Of a stretch of DNA of 64,000 bases, positions 25,702 to 34,678 are shown in pieces. The DNA comes from Desulfobacteraceae bacterium (GTDB lineage Bacteria; Desulfobacterota; Desulfobacteria; Desulfobacterales; UBA5852): contig JABZFP010000043.1 in NCBI GenBank assembly GCA_014237395.1, forward strand, positions 157,314 to 221,313. The letters are read 5' to 3'. Below the pieces are notes generated by a model that saw only the letters and a list, made by a program, of their open reading frames with translations, did no database searches and was not told the DNA's origin. A program made the position numbers and the translations under genes. The first letter of the stretch is position 1. Each line of letters begins with the position of its first letter.

Positions 25702-25793
25702 CACTCCTTTGGTCAAACGTGAGTCGATTCTATTTTTGTCGCTGGAAATGGCGCCGGTGTTTGGATCGAACCCGGCGGTTGCAAGGAGACTTT

Positions 25794-27158
25794 ATGGCAG
25801 CATCCGTCCAAGCTTTTGGAGGCAGTGGAACCTTTAAACACGGGGTCCATCCACCGGAGCGGAAACATTTTTCCGAAGATCTTCCCATCGAAGTAGTCCC
25901 AAGCCCCAAGCAGGTGCTGCTGCCCATGCTGCAACACGTAGGAGCGCCCAGCATCCCGGTGGTCAAAGCCAAGGATGTGGTGGCCTTTGGCGATATGGTA
26001 TGCAAAAGCGGCGGGTTTGTCTCCGCACCCCTGCATGCCCCCATAGCCGGGAAAGTGCTGAAATCCGCAGTGACCACCCTGCCCAACGGCCGGCATGTGC
26101 AGGTGATTCCCATCAAGGCCGATGGCGAGCAGGTGGAAGGCCCGGCGCTAATGGCGGAAATCCTCGGTGGAGAATGGCCGCTGGACAGTCTGGGGCAATA
26201 TGACCGCGCCACCATTACGGAAGCCATCGCCAACGCCGGGATCGTGGGCCTCGGTGGGGCGGCCTTTCCGGCACACGTGAAATACACGCCCAACGATGAC
26301 AAACCAGTGGACACGGTCCTGATCAATGGTTGTGAGTGTGAGCCATACCTCACACCGGATTATCGCGTCATGCTGGAAGGTACCCAGGCCGTCATTGCCG
26401 GTGCGATTCTGGCGGGGCGTGCCGCCGGCGCCCGGGATATCATTATCGGAATCGAAGACAACAAACCCGAAGCGGTCAAGGTCCTGCAAGACGCCGCGCA
26501 GGGAACCGATGTCAAAATTGCGGTGCTTAAAACCAAATATCCCCAAGGAAGTGAAAAACAGCTCATCATGGCGGTTTTGAAGCGGGAGGTCCCGCTGGGC
26601 GGGCTGCCCCTCGACGTGGGCGTGGCGGTCAGCAATGTGGGAACGGCGGCGGCCATTGCAAGGGCCGTTATGCGGGGTAAACCCCTGACGCACCGGGTGG
26701 TGAGTGTCACCGGCAGCGGTATTCGGAATCCCAAAAACCTCCTGGTACCCATCGGTATCAGCTACCATGAATTGATCGATTATTGCGGTGGATTGAAGGA
26801 AGATGCGGCCCGCATCATTTCCGGCGGACCCATGATGGGGTTCGCGTTTGCCAATCTTGATGCACCCGTGACCAAAGGCACCAGCGCCATGACGGTGCTG
26901 ACGGCGGAAGATGTCCGCAAGGCCGAGGAAACCGCGTGTATTCGTTGCGGACGCTGTGTCGATGCCTGCCCAATGAATCTGGTACCGACCAAGATCGCTT
27001 TAGCCAGTCGGGCCAAGGACGTGGATCTGGCGCAGGCCTATCACATCATGGCCTGTTTCGAATGCGGTTCCTGTGCCTTTACCTGCCCGGCCAGCATTCC
27101 TCTGGTGCAGCTGGTCCGCACCGGCAAGGCCCAGGTCATCGCCAGTCAGCGCAAATAA
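25794..27158 (+). CDS. rnfC: RnfC, NADH/ferredoxin-linked iron-sulfur subunit
   Basis: A 454-residue peripheral subunit of the Rnf complex, which couples ferredoxin oxidation and NAD+ reduction to ion pumping across the inner membrane. The N-terminus (GGVHPPERK-like HGVHPPERK) leads into the NADH/FMN-binding Complex1_51K-type domain with GLGGAAFPAHVKY and NGCECEPYLTPDYR. Two [4Fe-4S] motifs follow: CIRCGRCVDACP and CFECGSCAFTCP. The ATG at 25794 follows AAGGAG. It is the first gene of the C-D-G-E-A-B operon. Confidence 0.95.
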   Translation: MAASVQAFGGSGTFKHGVHPPERKHFSEDLPIEVVPSPKQVLLPMLQHVGAPSIPVVKAKDVVAFGDMVCKSGGFVSAPLHAPIAGKVLKSAVTTLPNGRHVQVIPIKADGEQVEGPALMAEILGGEWPLDSLGQYDRATITEAIANAGIVGLGGAAFPAHVKYTPNDDKPVDTVLINGCECEPYLTPDYRVMLEGTQAVIAGAILAGRAAGARDIIIGIEDNKPEAVKVLQDAAQGTDVKIAVLKTKYPQGSEKQLIMAVLKREVPLGGLPLDVGVAVSNVGTAAAIARAVMRGKPLTHRVVSVTGSGIRNPKNLLVPIGISYHELIDYCGGLKEDAARIISGGPMMGFAFANLDAPVTKGTSAMTVLTAEDVRKAEETACIRCGRCVDACPMNLVPTKIALASRAKDVDLAQAYHIMACFECGSCAFTCPASIPLVQLVRTGKAQVIASQRK

Positions 27159-27245
27159 ATGATGGCAGCCGTTCCCGTCTGACAGGCCGAGACGGATAGT
27201 GCTTTCGGAACGCAAACGATAAACCTTTACGAGTCTGTTTAACGG

Positions 27246-28244
27246 ATGATTATGACGGAAAATTCTCAAACGACGACGTCCGAACCCAGCGCCGCGGCGC
27301 CCGTGATCCATGTGTCACCATCGCCGCATTTGTCCAATCAAGCCCTAACGACCCAGCGCATCATGCTCGATGTGGTCATCGGACTTCTGCCGGTGGTGCT
27401 GATGGCGCTCTATGTGTTTCGCCTGTATGCCGTCAAACAACTGGCCATCTGTGTTGTCAGTTGTTTGGCCGCGGAAGCCCTCTTCACCAAAATGCGCGGC
27501 CGGTCCCTGCCCCTGAAAGACTGTTCCGCACTGGTGACCGGCGTCATCCTGGCCTTGTCTTTGCCCGGACCGGCGCCCTGGTATGTGGGCTTTATCGCAT
27601 CCTTCGTGGCCATCGGTATCGGTAAGACGATTTTCGGCGGCGTCGGGATGAACCTGTTCAATCCGGCCATGGTCGGGCGGGCGTTTGTCATGATCGCGTT
27701 TGCCAGTGTGCTGGCCGCCGCCGGGTATCAGGATGCGGGCAGCGCCGTCGATGCGGTCACCCAGGCGACCCCGATGGATACCTTCAAGCAGACCGGCGTG
27801 GCGGCGCCGCTGTCCGCCCTGTTCTTTGGATTGACCAATGGCTCTCTCGGTGAAACCAGCGCGTTGGCCTGCCTGATCGGCGGCCTGTTCCTATGCATTC
27901 GCCGAACGGCCTCATGGGAAATCCCGGCGGGAGTCATCCTGGCGGTCGCCGTTTTCGGCGGCATCGCGAACCTGATCAACCCGGATGCGGCCTGGACGGT
28001 GCTGCATCATCTGCTGGGGGGATCCTTGCTGTTCGGCGCCTTTTTTATCGCGACAGACCCGGTATCCAGCCCGTTGACGCCGAAGGGTAAGTTCATCTTC
28101 GGCCTTGGTGTTGGCGCGCTCATCATGCTGCTGCGGCTATTCAGCGGCTATCCGGAGGGCGTCATGTTTGCCGTGCTCCTGATGAATGGTCTGACACCGC
28201 TGATCAATCGCTGGACCATCCCGCAACCGCTAGGAGCCCAGTAA
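27246..28244 (+). CDS. rnfD: RnfD, membrane flavin subunit
   Basis: A 332-residue integral membrane subunit with about nine to ten helices, homologous to NqrB. Characteristic segments are HVSPSPHLSNQALTTQRIMLDV near the N-terminus, GVGMNLFNPAMVGRAF, and the covalent-flavin region with Thr175 in QATPMDTFK. FATDPVSSPLTPKGK (written FIATDPVSSP here) occurs near the C-terminus. Start may be 27246 or the ATG two codons later; no strong ribosome site is visible. It follows rnfC by 87 bases. Confidence 0.94.
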   Translation: MIMTENSQTTTSEPSAAAPVIHVSPSPHLSNQALTTQRIMLDVVIGLLPVVLMALYVFRLYAVKQLAICVVSCLAAEALFTKMRGRSLPLKDCSALVTGVILALSLPGPAPWYVGFIASFVAIGIGKTIFGGVGMNLFNPAMVGRAFVMIAFASVLAAAGYQDAGSAVDAVTQATPMDTFKQTGVAAPLSALFFGLTNGSLGETSALACLIGGLFLCIRRTASWEIPAGVILAVAVFGGIANLINPDAAWTVLHHLLGGSLLFGAFFIATDPVSSPLTPKGKFIFGLGVGALIMLLRLFSGYPEGVMFAVLLMNGLTPLINRWTIPQPLGAQ

Positions 28245-28311
28245 AAGGGTGGATGAAAGGGTTATGTTTTTAAGGGTTCACCGACATAGATGAGGAGATA
28301 ATAGGCGCGGC

Positions 28312-28950
28312 ATGACAGAAAACGTGAAGACCAATTTTATTTCCCAAACCTGGCTGGTCCTGTTATTGGCGATATGTTTCGGGGCGCTTTTGGCCGGGAT
28401 GCAGATTACGCTGGGGCCGACCATCGAAGCCAACAAGATCAACGAAACCCTGGAGAAGGTCCCGGAAATGGTGTTCGGGGCCGATCATGCCCAGGAATTG
28501 GCCGACCGGAAGCAAGTCGTGGACGTGACGCCGATTTCGGTCGGCGTCGAAAAGGCGGGCAAAACCATACGGTACAGTGTTTTTGAAGCCAAAACCGAGG
28601 GCCAGTTGGCGGGATGGGTCGTCAAGACCGCCGGGCAGGGATATGCTGACAAAATCGAAATGCTGATCGGATTGGATCCCATGATCGAGAAAATTACCGG
28701 GATATTCGTGCTCGATCAGAAAGAAACGCCCGGCCTCGGCAATAAGATCGTCACCGACGAATGGCGCTCCCAGTTTCTGGCCAAAGCCACGGCCCAGCCC
28801 CTGGCAACCGTGAAAGGCAAAGCCTCGGCCGGTAATGAGATCGACGCCATTACCGGGGCCACCATTTCTTCCAAGGCGGTGACCGACATTGTCAACGCAG
28901 CGGTCCATAATCTGCGTAATCCATTGATTGAAAAGGCAAAAGGAAAGTAG
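28312..28950 (+). CDS. rnfG: RnfG, covalently flavinylated subunit
   Basis: A 212-residue subunit with one N-terminal membrane helix (about 12-32) and a periplasmic FMN-binding domain. The flavin attachment motif TGAT with Thr184 (AITGATISSKAV) is intact, so the FMN is expected to be phosphoester-linked by an ApbE-type transferase; no apbE lies in this window. KETPGLGNKI is another family marker. The next gene begins after two bases. Confidence 0.94.
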   Translation: MTENVKTNFISQTWLVLLLAICFGALLAGMQITLGPTIEANKINETLEKVPEMVFGADHAQELADRKQVVDVTPISVGVEKAGKTIRYSVFEAKTEGQLAGWVVKTAGQGYADKIEMLIGLDPMIEKITGIFVLDQKETPGLGNKIVTDEWRSQFLAKATAQPLATVKGKASAGNEIDAITGATISSKAVTDIVNAAVHNLRNPLIEKAKGK

Positions 28951-28952
28951 TT

Positions 28953-29582
28953 ATGGCGGAACAACCCACAGCCCTGGAACGTTTCATTCAGGGTATTTTG
29001 CCCGAAAACCCGGTTTTCAGACAGTTGCTCGGGCTTTGCCCGACATTGGCGGTGACCAACAACATGAAATCCGCGGTGACCATGGCCGGCGCGGTACTGT
29101 TCGTGCTCTTCTGCGCCAATGTCATCACCAGTCTGATCCGCAATTTGCTCAAGCCACATTTACGCATCGTCATCTTCACCCTGACGATCGCGACCTTCGT
29201 GACGATCGCCGACCGTTTTTTGGCGGCCTATCTCTACCAGATGAGCAAGACCCTGGGGCCCTACATTCCGCTGATCATCGTCAATTGCATTATCATTTGC
29301 CGCTGTGAAGTGTGTGCTTCCAAGCAGGGTGTGATCACGGCCGGGGCGGATGCCATCGGGCAATCCATCGGGTTCGGTCTGGCCCTTTCGGCGATTGCCG
29401 CGGTGCGAGAGATTCTGGGCACTGGCATGTTCTTCGAAATGCGTGTTCTTCCGGCCGCCTGGCCGGACTGGGTGATTATGGTGCTGCCCCCCGGAGCGTT
29501 TCTCACCTTCGGCCTCCTGATCGGATTGGTGAATTGGTACGAATCCGTTCGCACCCCCAAAGCCGGAAAAAGTGAGGGCTAA
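28953..29582 (+). CDS. rnfE: RnfE, membrane subunit
   Basis: A 209-residue polytopic subunit with about six membrane helices, homologous to NqrD and paralogous to RnfA. It has the family signatures NPVFRQLLGLCPTLAVTNN and IIVNCIIICRCE, whose conserved cysteines in RnfA/RnfE are thought to hold a shared membrane [2Fe-2S] cluster. The gene is two bases after rnfG and five before rnfA, so translation is probably coupled. Confidence 0.94.
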   Translation: MAEQPTALERFIQGILPENPVFRQLLGLCPTLAVTNNMKSAVTMAGAVLFVLFCANVITSLIRNLLKPHLRIVIFTLTIATFVTIADRFLAAYLYQMSKTLGPYIPLIIVNCIIICRCEVCASKQGVITAGADAIGQSIGFGLALSAIAAVREILGTGMFFEMRVLPAAWPDWVIMVLPPGAFLTFGLLIGLVNWYESVRTPKAGKSEG

Positions 29583-29587
29583 ACAAC

Positions 29588-30370
29588 ATGTTGACTTATC
29601 TGATCGATATTTTTCTGATTGCCGTCAGTGCCGCCCTGATAAACAACTTCGTCTTGCATTACTTCGTCGGCATATGCCCCTTTGTGGGGGTTTCCCGGCG
29701 GATTGAAATGGCCTTTGGCATGGGGTGCGCGGTGACCTTTGTCATCAGCATCGCCGCATTTATCAGCTGGGCCATTACCACCTTTGTCCTGGTGCCCGGT
29801 GCACCGCTTTCGCAGTGGATTGCCGGGTTTTTCGTTTCGGCCGAAACCGCCGCCAAAGTGGATCTCACCATCCTGAGCTATATCGTCTACATTTTGGCCA
29901 TTTCCTCTTCGGTACAGTTTGTCGAGATGTATGTGCGCAAATTCTATCCGCCGCTATACAAATCGTTTGGCGTTTATCTGCCGCTGATCACCACCAACTG
30001 CGCCATTTTATTTGCGTGTTTGACCATCATGGCCAATATTGTCGGCGTCGATGACCCGTCGGCGGCCTGGGATCTGGGGCGTTCGCTGGTGCTCGCCATC
30101 TTTGGCGGGGTGGGGTTTACGATTGCCATCGTCATCATGGCCGGCATTCGGGAAGAGCTTGACCTTTGCGACGTGCCCGAACCATTTAAGGGGGCGGCCA
30201 TTACCATGATCGTGGCCGGTATTCTGGCCCTGGGATTCATGGGGTTTACCGGCGTCGATTCCGGTCTCCGAAAAGCCATTACACCGGCGGCGGCAAGCCA
30301 GGCCGTGTTGGAAGACCGGTCAGCGCCAATCGTCGTAAATCAGGGTGTGGACAACCTGCATGTTGGATGA
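29588..30370 (+). CDS. rnfA: RnfA, membrane subunit with C-terminal tail
   Basis: A 260-residue polytopic subunit homologous to NqrE. NNFVLHYFVGICPFVGVSRR and PLITTNCAILFACL carry the conserved Cys residues paired with those of RnfE. It is about 65 residues longer than the usual 190-195. The extra length comes from a longer loop near 75-95 and a non-membrane tail after GFTGVD. Start and frame look sound. It is sandwiched between rnfE and rnfB. Confidence 0.93.
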   Translation: MLTYLIDIFLIAVSAALINNFVLHYFVGICPFVGVSRRIEMAFGMGCAVTFVISIAAFISWAITTFVLVPGAPLSQWIAGFFVSAETAAKVDLTILSYIVYILAISSSVQFVEMYVRKFYPPLYKSFGVYLPLITTNCAILFACLTIMANIVGVDDPSAAWDLGRSLVLAIFGGVGFTIAIVIMAGIREELDLCDVPEPFKGAAITMIVAGILALGFMGFTGVDSGLRKAITPAAASQAVLEDRSAPIVVNQGVDNLHVG

Positions 30371-30442
30371 ATGCCTCGATGCCGGAATAGGGACGAGAAC
30401 GACCGGCGTCTGCCGCACATATCGGGATAGGGAGATGGAAGT

Positions 30443-31354
30443 ATGAATGCAGTTACGTTGGGCCTTTCCGCTGGAACACTTTTTGCGATGGCCGTTGTCC
30501 TTTCGTATATCCTCAGCTGGGCCAATCGAAAATTCTATGTGGAAGTCGACCCCCGGGTGACCGCCATTATGGCGGTGCTTCCCGGCGCCAATTGCGGCGG
30601 CTGCGGTTTCGTCGGTTGCAGTGACTACGCCGAGGCCATCGCCGGTGATGCTGCGCCGGTCAACAAATGCCCGGTCGGCGGGGCGAGTTGTGCCTCGGAG
30701 GTGGCCGGCATCATGGGGGTCGAATTGACGGACACGCTGCCGTTTCGACCGATTGTTCATTGTGGGGCGCACACGGCCGATAAATTGCATCGGCATGCAT
30801 ATCTCGGGGAACAGACCTGTGCAGCGGCCAATCTGGTTTCCGGCGTACAAGGTTGTACCTATGGCTGCCTGGGGATTGGGGATTGCACGCGGGCCTGCAA
30901 CTACGACGCCCTGCATGTCGTCGACGGCCTGGCCACCGTCGATTATGACAAATGTGTGGGGTGCGGGGCCTGTGCCAAAGTCTGCCCGCGCAATATCATC
31001 ACCATGACGCCTTTTAAGTTTCAACGCGTGATGGCGATCGCCTGTTCCAATAAAGATTTCGGCAAAGCAGTGAAAGAGGTCTGCAATGTCGGCTGCATCG
31101 GATGTAAAGCCTGTGCCAAGGCGTGCAGCCTGTTCCAGATCGAAGACAACCTGTCTTCCATCAACTACGATCTCTACTGTCAGGACTACACCGAAGATCT
31201 CAAGAAAGCGATCGAGAAATGTCCCCAGAAGAAAATTATCCTGGTGGGCAAACCATCGGCCAAGCATCTTGAGGAAACCAAGGACATGGATGTCCCGGAG
31301 CTGGTGGAGGCCCAATTCCGCACGACAGTGGACGACCAGGAGTGGTGGGGATAG
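30443..31354 (+). CDS. rnfB: RnfB, multi-cluster ferredoxin subunit
   Basis: A 303-residue subunit with an N-terminal membrane helix (about 5-25), the four-Cys cluster domain CGGCGFVGCSDYAEAI to KCPVGG, and then several ferredoxin-type motifs (CTYGCLGIGDCTRAC, CVGCGACAKVCP, CIGCKACAKAC). It is the likely entry point for electrons from reduced ferredoxin. The ATG lies after GGGAGATGGAAGT. A 72-base gap separates it from rnfA. A hairpin terminator follows. Confidence 0.95.
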   Translation: MNAVTLGLSAGTLFAMAVVLSYILSWANRKFYVEVDPRVTAIMAVLPGANCGGCGFVGCSDYAEAIAGDAAPVNKCPVGGASCASEVAGIMGVELTDTLPFRPIVHCGAHTADKLHRHAYLGEQTCAAANLVSGVQGCTYGCLGIGDCTRACNYDALHVVDGLATVDYDKCVGCGACAKVCPRNIITMTPFKFQRVMAIACSNKDFGKAVKEVCNVGCIGCKACAKACSLFQIEDNLSSINYDLYCQDYTEDLKKAIEKCPQKKIILVGKPSAKHLEETKDMDVPELVEAQFRTTVDDQEWWG

Positions 31355-31399
31355 CGATTTCCCGAACGGATCACCGCAAGATCATCTTTTCAGCATGCG

Positions 31400-31430
31400 A
31401 GGCAGGGAATCTTTCTCTGCCTTTCTTGTT
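31400..31430 (+). terminator. Terminator of the rnf operon
   Basis: Bases 31400-31409 pair with 31413-31422 (10 pairs including one G:T) around a four-base loop, and TTCTTGTT follows. It is 46 bases after the rnfB stop and ahead of the convergent kinase gene. Confidence 0.65.
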
Positions 31431-31465
31431 GGCGGACCGACCGAAGAACGCCACATAAAAGCCGG

Positions 31466-32821
31466 TCAGATCGACCGCACCGCCTTGACATGATTGGCGA
31501 AGGTCCGATCCTGCCAGGCCACAAATCCGAGTTCCAGACTGACATACCAGGCGCTCGTAAATGTTCGCCGGTCACAACTCCATAACCGTTTGTGATGCGG
31601 GGCGAAGTCCTTCACCAGGCAATAGTCCGTCCCGGACGGGGGACGGCGCAGGAGGGTCAACAGTTCGGCTACCGTGGGCAACCGCCAGTTCTGCTGTCCC
31701 ATCCACGCGATGGCATTCAAGTCATCGATGTAGGCGAGGGCCGACGGCCAGTCCAGCGGGAAATCACTTCCGCCATATTGCCACTGCAGGCCGGTGGTTT
31801 CATCCCGGACAGTATCGCCGGCTGCGTCGGGCTGGAAGGCAGCGTCGCGGTAGAATGCCGGCTGCCAGAGCGCATCCAGATCAAATAGCGCGCGGGCGTC
31901 AGAGGGGCCGGTGCGGAGTGGGGTTGACCGTGGCGGCAGAGTGGCCGCCGGTGGTCTTGATGGTGGTGGCGGGGGAGCCGCGGGCTGCAACCGGCAGGTC
32001 GCATCGATGGTTTTCTCCCAACGCTGGTATAGACGCATCATTTCGGCGGCCATGGACGTGGCGTCCGGGTAACGCGCGGCGGGACGGGGCGACAAGGCCC
32101 GGGCCAGGAATTCGTCCCAGCCGGTATCGAGATCCGGATGGATACGGCTGGCCGGTGGGAGTGGTTCTTGGGGCAGTGTCCCGGTGAGCATGCGATAGAT
32201 CATGACCGCCACGGAATACAGGTCGGCCGTCTGATCCACCTGATTAGGATGGTCCTCCTGTTCGGGGGCGGCATAGAACGGGGAGCCGACTTTCAGGGCC
32301 GGCGGGACGTCAATGGTTTCACCACGGAGTTTGGATAGGCCAAAATCACAGATTTTGACCGTATCATCTTCGGTAAGCAGGATGTTGAACGGTTTGATGT
32401 CGCGGTGGATGATGCCCGCGGCATGCAAGCGCTGCAGCCCATCCAGGATTTGGCGTGTATAGTGGATGACTTTTTCGATCCGCAGGATGCGGGAGCGGGC
32501 ATCGGTGATATAGGTTTCACCGATCACGGCCCCCAGCGTATTGCCGTAATAGTCCATGACATAGTAGGGGCGCCCGTGATGCATACCGAAATCGAGCACG
32601 TCGATGATGTTGACATGCCGGATGCCGGCCATCGCTATGGCTTCCTCGATAAAGAGGCGGTGCAACTGCTCCCGTCCGATCAACTTGAGCAGAAGGTCGC
32701 CGGGTGTCAGGATCTTGAGGGCCAAAAGCCGCCGGATGACGGGGACTTCGACTTGCAGCACTTTTCCCATGCCGCCGCGACCGAGCAGCCCGCGGATGCG
32801 GTATTTATCGATGCATTTCAT
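31466..32821 (-). CDS. Hanks-type Ser/Thr kinase fused to a DUF1566 (Lcl) domain
   Basis: A 451-residue two-domain protein. The kinase domain (about 5-270) has the glycine loop GRGGMG, the ALKI lysine, HRDIKPFNILL and DFGLSK, so all catalytic residues are present. A Pro-rich linker (about 275-305) leads to a DUF1566/Lcl-like domain (about 330-451) with DETTGLQWQYGG, WRLPTVAELLTLL and a closing VKAVRSI. No membrane helix is visible, so it appears cytosolic. It is the last gene of a leftward cluster, 23 bases after the phosphoesterase gene. What the DUF1566 domain binds is unknown. Confidence 0.9.
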   Translation of the reverse strand: MKCIDKYRIRGLLGRGGMGKVLQVEVPVIRRLLALKILTPGDLLLKLIGREQLHRLFIEEAIAMAGIRHVNIIDVLDFGMHHGRPYYVMDYYGNTLGAVIGETYITDARSRILRIEKVIHYTRQILDGLQRLHAAGIIHRDIKPFNILLTEDDTVKICDFGLSKLRGETIDVPPALKVGSPFYAAPEQEDHPNQVDQTADLYSVAVMIYRMLTGTLPQEPLPPASRIHPDLDTGWDEFLARALSPRPAARYPDATSMAAEMMRLYQRWEKTIDATCRLQPAAPPPPPSRPPAATLPPRSTPLRTGPSDARALFDLDALWQPAFYRDAAFQPDAAGDTVRDETTGLQWQYGGSDFPLDWPSALAYIDDLNAIAWMGQQNWRLPTVAELLTLLRRPPSGTDYCLVKDFAPHHKRLWSCDRRTFTSAWYVSLELGFVAWQDRTFANHVKAVRSI

Positions 32822-32844
32822 GGATAGCAACCGAAGTGGGTTGA

Positions 32845-33573
32845 TCAGCGCAGGCGGGTGGCATGGGATTCGGGCAACCCGGCCGCCAGAATTTTTTTCA
32901 CGACCGTTTCCACGTCGTAGGGAATGTAGCGTAATTCCACCGTATGCCTATCCGGGTCGCAAACAACGTATTTGGCGTTGTTATTGCCGTCCCGGGGTTG
33001 ACCGACGCTGCCGACATTGACGATATAACGCCCATTCGGGTTGAGGTGACGAATTCCCTCGGGGAATTCGTAGCGGCCGATTTGCCCGTCGATGGATTCG
33101 ATGATTTCGGGGTAATGCGTGTGGCCGGTGAAAAACAGGTGTTCGTCAAGGGTGGCAAAGGTCTGTTCGAGCTCTTCGGTCGACGCCTGGAACTGGTAGA
33201 CGACGGGAGAATCGGGCGGAAATCCGTGGACAAACCGGTACCCATCATGAACGCGGCAATATGGGAAATGCTGAATAAGGTCGATGGAATCCTCGGATAG
33301 CATGGCCACTGTTTTGCGCAAGGATTCGCGGGCCACCGGGTTGAACCAGTCCAGTTCAGAGGGGTCGGTGACCGCCAGTTCATGGTTGCCCAGTACCGAT
33401 GGAATTTTTAAGGCGGCGAGCCGCTGGATGACGGCTTCGGGTTCCGGCCCGTAGCCGATGTTGTCGCCCAGGCTGAAAATCTCGGTGATCGACAGGGTTT
33501 CGATATCGCGCAACACGGCCTCGAACGCATCCAGATTGCCGTGAATATCGGAAATAATGGCAAACGTCTTCAT
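32845..33573 (-). CDS. Calcineurin-like metallophosphoesterase (YfcE/MJ0936 type)
   Basis: A 242-residue phosphoesterase with the dimetal motifs SDIHGN, GDNIGYGP, GNHE, and TGHTHYP followed by NVGSVGQPRDGN. This set is typical of small bacterial phosphodiesterases related to MJ0936, some of which act on protein phosphoserine or cyclic nucleotides. It lies 15 bases after the prepilin peptidase gene and 23 before the kinase gene, so it may oppose or tune the kinase, which is inference. Confidence 0.88.
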   Translation of the reverse strand: MKTFAIISDIHGNLDAFEAVLRDIETLSITEIFSLGDNIGYGPEPEAVIQRLAALKIPSVLGNHELAVTDPSELDWFNPVARESLRKTVAMLSEDSIDLIQHFPYCRVHDGYRFVHGFPPDSPVVYQFQASTEELEQTFATLDEHLFFTGHTHYPEIIESIDGQIGRYEFPEGIRHLNPNGRYIVNVGSVGQPRDGNNNAKYVVCDPDRHTVELRYIPYDVETVVKKILAAGLPESHATRLR

Positions 33574-33588
33574 GCCCTGCCTGTCCTT

Positions 33589-34374
33589 TCAGCCGGTGGT
33601 GCTGGCAAACCAGATATACCAGCGGATCAATGCCGGGCCACAGAAAAGATACGCGATGGCGCCTGCGGCCAGAAAGGGGCCGAAGGGCAATCGGCTTTTC
33701 ATCGAACGGCCGGCCGGCAGGGCCAGCAGCAGACCGATAACCGTTCCCGAAAGCGATGAAACGAACACGGTAAACAGAATACCCTGCCAGCCGATCATGG
33801 CGCCGATCATGGCCAGCAGCTTGATATCGCCGCCGCCCATGCCGTCACGTCCGGTCAGCAGCTGGTACCCGAAGGCCACGGCATACAGAAGGCCGCCCCC
33901 GGCCAGAATGCCGATGAGCGCATCCTTCCAGGTGATAAAGGGGACAAGGAATCCCAGCAGAAAGAACAGTGGGATGCCGGTCAGCGAAAGGATGTCGGGA
34001 ATGATCTGGTGATCGATATCGATAAAGGTGATGACCAGCAGCACGGCAATAAAAAGAAAATAAATGCCAGCGGCCAGTGTCGGTCCGTATTTCAGGAAAA
34101 CGGCCAGGGCGGCGAGGCCGGTGATCAGTTCGACCAGCGGATAGCGAACGGGGATATGAACCTTGCAGCGGCGGCAGCGTCCGCGCAACAGGATATAGCT
34201 GACGATAGGAATGTTATCGTAAAAACGAATCCGATAACCGCATTGGGGGCAGGCGGACGGCGGATGGATGACGGATTTACCCTCCGGGATGCGGTAAATG
34301 CAGACGTTGAGAAAACTGCCGATGCAGGCCCCAAAGATAAACGCGAAGATTTCCAGCTGAAGCAATACGGGCAT
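33589..34374 (-). CDS. pilD: Prepilin leader peptidase / N-methyltransferase
   Basis: A 261-residue inner-membrane A24 aspartic peptidase that cleaves type IV prepilin or pseudopilin leaders. The N-terminal domain has FGACIGSFLNVCIYRIP and a zinc-binding CPQC...CRRC pair. The catalytic aspartates are in FIDIDHQ and GMGGGDIKL. About seven to eight membrane helices are present. The ATG at 34374 gives normal family length; 189 upstream bases are open but unlike the family. It heads the cluster with the phosphoesterase and kinase. Confidence 0.9.
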   Translation of the reverse strand: MPVLLQLEIFAFIFGACIGSFLNVCIYRIPEGKSVIHPPSACPQCGYRIRFYDNIPIVSYILLRGRCRRCKVHIPVRYPLVELITGLAALAVFLKYGPTLAAGIYFLFIAVLLVITFIDIDHQIIPDILSLTGIPLFFLLGFLVPFITWKDALIGILAGGGLLYAVAFGYQLLTGRDGMGGGDIKLLAMIGAMIGWQGILFTVFVSSLSGTVIGLLLALPAGRSMKSRLPFGPFLAAGAIAYLFCGPALIRWYIWFASTTG

Positions 34375-34553
34375 ACGCAACTGTTCCGTTGTGGTGGTTC
34401 GGCACCGGTCTTGAGGGGCGCACTCCCTAAGGCCTTTAACGCAATTGCAACCAGGGACGCCAACTGCTGTACGCGGGCTGCTGAAGCCGGTGTGGCTTTT
34501 CCAAAAGCCAGAATTATATTTAGGCGCAGGCCGATAAAAAAGCAAGCGGCATA

Positions 34554-34581
34554 TTGTTTTCAAACAAGGATGTCTTATATT
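34554..34581 (+). promoter_or_regulatory. Candidate promoter for lon
   Basis: TTGTTT (34554-34559) and TATATT (34576-34581, five of six) are spaced 16 bases apart in an AT-rich segment, about 100 bases ahead of lon. The hexamers could instead serve other transcripts. Confidence 0.4.
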
Positions 34582-34678
34582 AATTAGTTTTAATCATAAA
34601 GAAATACCGCTATCGAATCGCCTGTTTGACCTGCATGTGCGGGGGGGCGCATAGCGACCAATGGGTCAAGGAGAAATC

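Noticed and set aside
30320..31315. A 331-residue minus-strand open frame opposite rnfB
   Set aside because: It is the mirror of the cysteine-rich rnfB; no ribosome site or motif supports it.
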